From positions 124,001 through 188,000 of the forward strand of contig NZ_FOFR01000005.1 in assembly GCF_900110955.1 (NCBI RefSeq): a DNA stretch of 64,000 bases, read 5' to 3'. Below the pieces are notes generated by a model. The model was given only the letters and a program-made list of their open reading frames with translations, searched no databases and was not told the DNA's origin. The DNA is from Lentzea xinjiangensis. GTDB taxonomy: Bacteria > Actinomycetota > Actinomycetes > Mycobacteriales > Pseudonocardiaceae. Both the position numbers and the translations under genes were made by a program. Shown in pieces: positions 63,992 through 64,000 of this stretch. Positions within the stretch are counted from its first letter, which is position 1; every line of letters begins with the position of its first letter.

Positions 63992-64000
63992 CGCCGCCGC

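Overview
This window is high-GC actinobacterial DNA. Its codon use, GTG starts and gene content suggest a Pseudonocardiales-type or streptomycete genome, but the genus cannot be fixed from sequence alone. Positions 1 to about 61600 carry the core of a polyene macrolide type I polyketide cluster. Its gene order (ABC exporter pair, GDP-mannose 4,6-dehydratase, three PKS genes, then a P450) resembles the nystatin/amphotericin DIII-H-G-I-J-K-L block.

Layout. On the minus strand, read from right to left, lie a crotonyl-CoA carboxylase/reductase (54006-55325), a cytochrome P450 (52776-53990), a six-module PKS of 8959 aa (25776-52655), a four-module PKS of 6670 aa (5626-25638), a one-module PKS with thioesterase (470-5596) and the N-terminus of a second P450 cut by the left edge (1-423). 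All face one way with gaps of 137 bp or less, so one transcript of more than 55 kb is possible. Divergently, 55483-59093 encodes a heterodimeric ABC exporter. Then come a DinB/maleylpyruvate-isomerase-like protein, a GDP-mannose 4,6-dehydratase and a type II thioesterase on the minus strand. From 61682 rightward the cluster appears to end: two overlapping LigD-type polymerase/primase genes and a small membrane protein.

Chemistry read from the domains. The eleven modules in order are: M1 KS-AT-DH-KR-ACP; M2 KS-AT-KR-ACP; M3 KS-AT(methylmalonyl)-KR-ACP; M4 KS-AT-KR-ACP; M5 KS-AT-(dead KR)-ACP; M6 KS-AT-KR-ACP; M7 KS-AT-(damaged DH)-KR-ACP; M8 KS-AT-KR-ACP; M9 KS-AT-DH-ER-KR-ACP; M10 KS-AT-(dead DH)-KR-ACP; M11 KS-AT-KR-ACP-TE. 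All ATs except M3 carry the malonyl signature. The six modules of the first protein have the same domain logic as NysI/AmphI: last polyene alkene, sugar-bearing hydroxyl, the methyl branch that becomes a carboxyl, and the keto group that forms the hemiketal. The next protein has four modules rather than the three of NysJ/AmphJ. Counting back from the thioesterase puts the keto at C15, the methyl branch at C18, a hydroxyl at C21 and an alkene at C22-C23. That is the register of candicidin/FR-008-type 38-membered heptaenes, combined with an amphotericin-like fully reduced C6-C7 unit. The loading and polyene-forming PKS genes, mycosamine aminotransferase, glycosyltransferase, carboxyl-forming P450/ferredoxin and regulators are not here and probably lie beyond the left edge.

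Non-coding signals. There is a near-perfect PimM/PAS-LuxR-type operator between the reductase and exporter genes, a rho-independent terminator after the dehydratase, and hairpins between PKS genes. The KS-AT linkers carry in-frame repetitive DNA: paired DnaA-box-like TTGTCCACA motifs and two families of palindromic elements.
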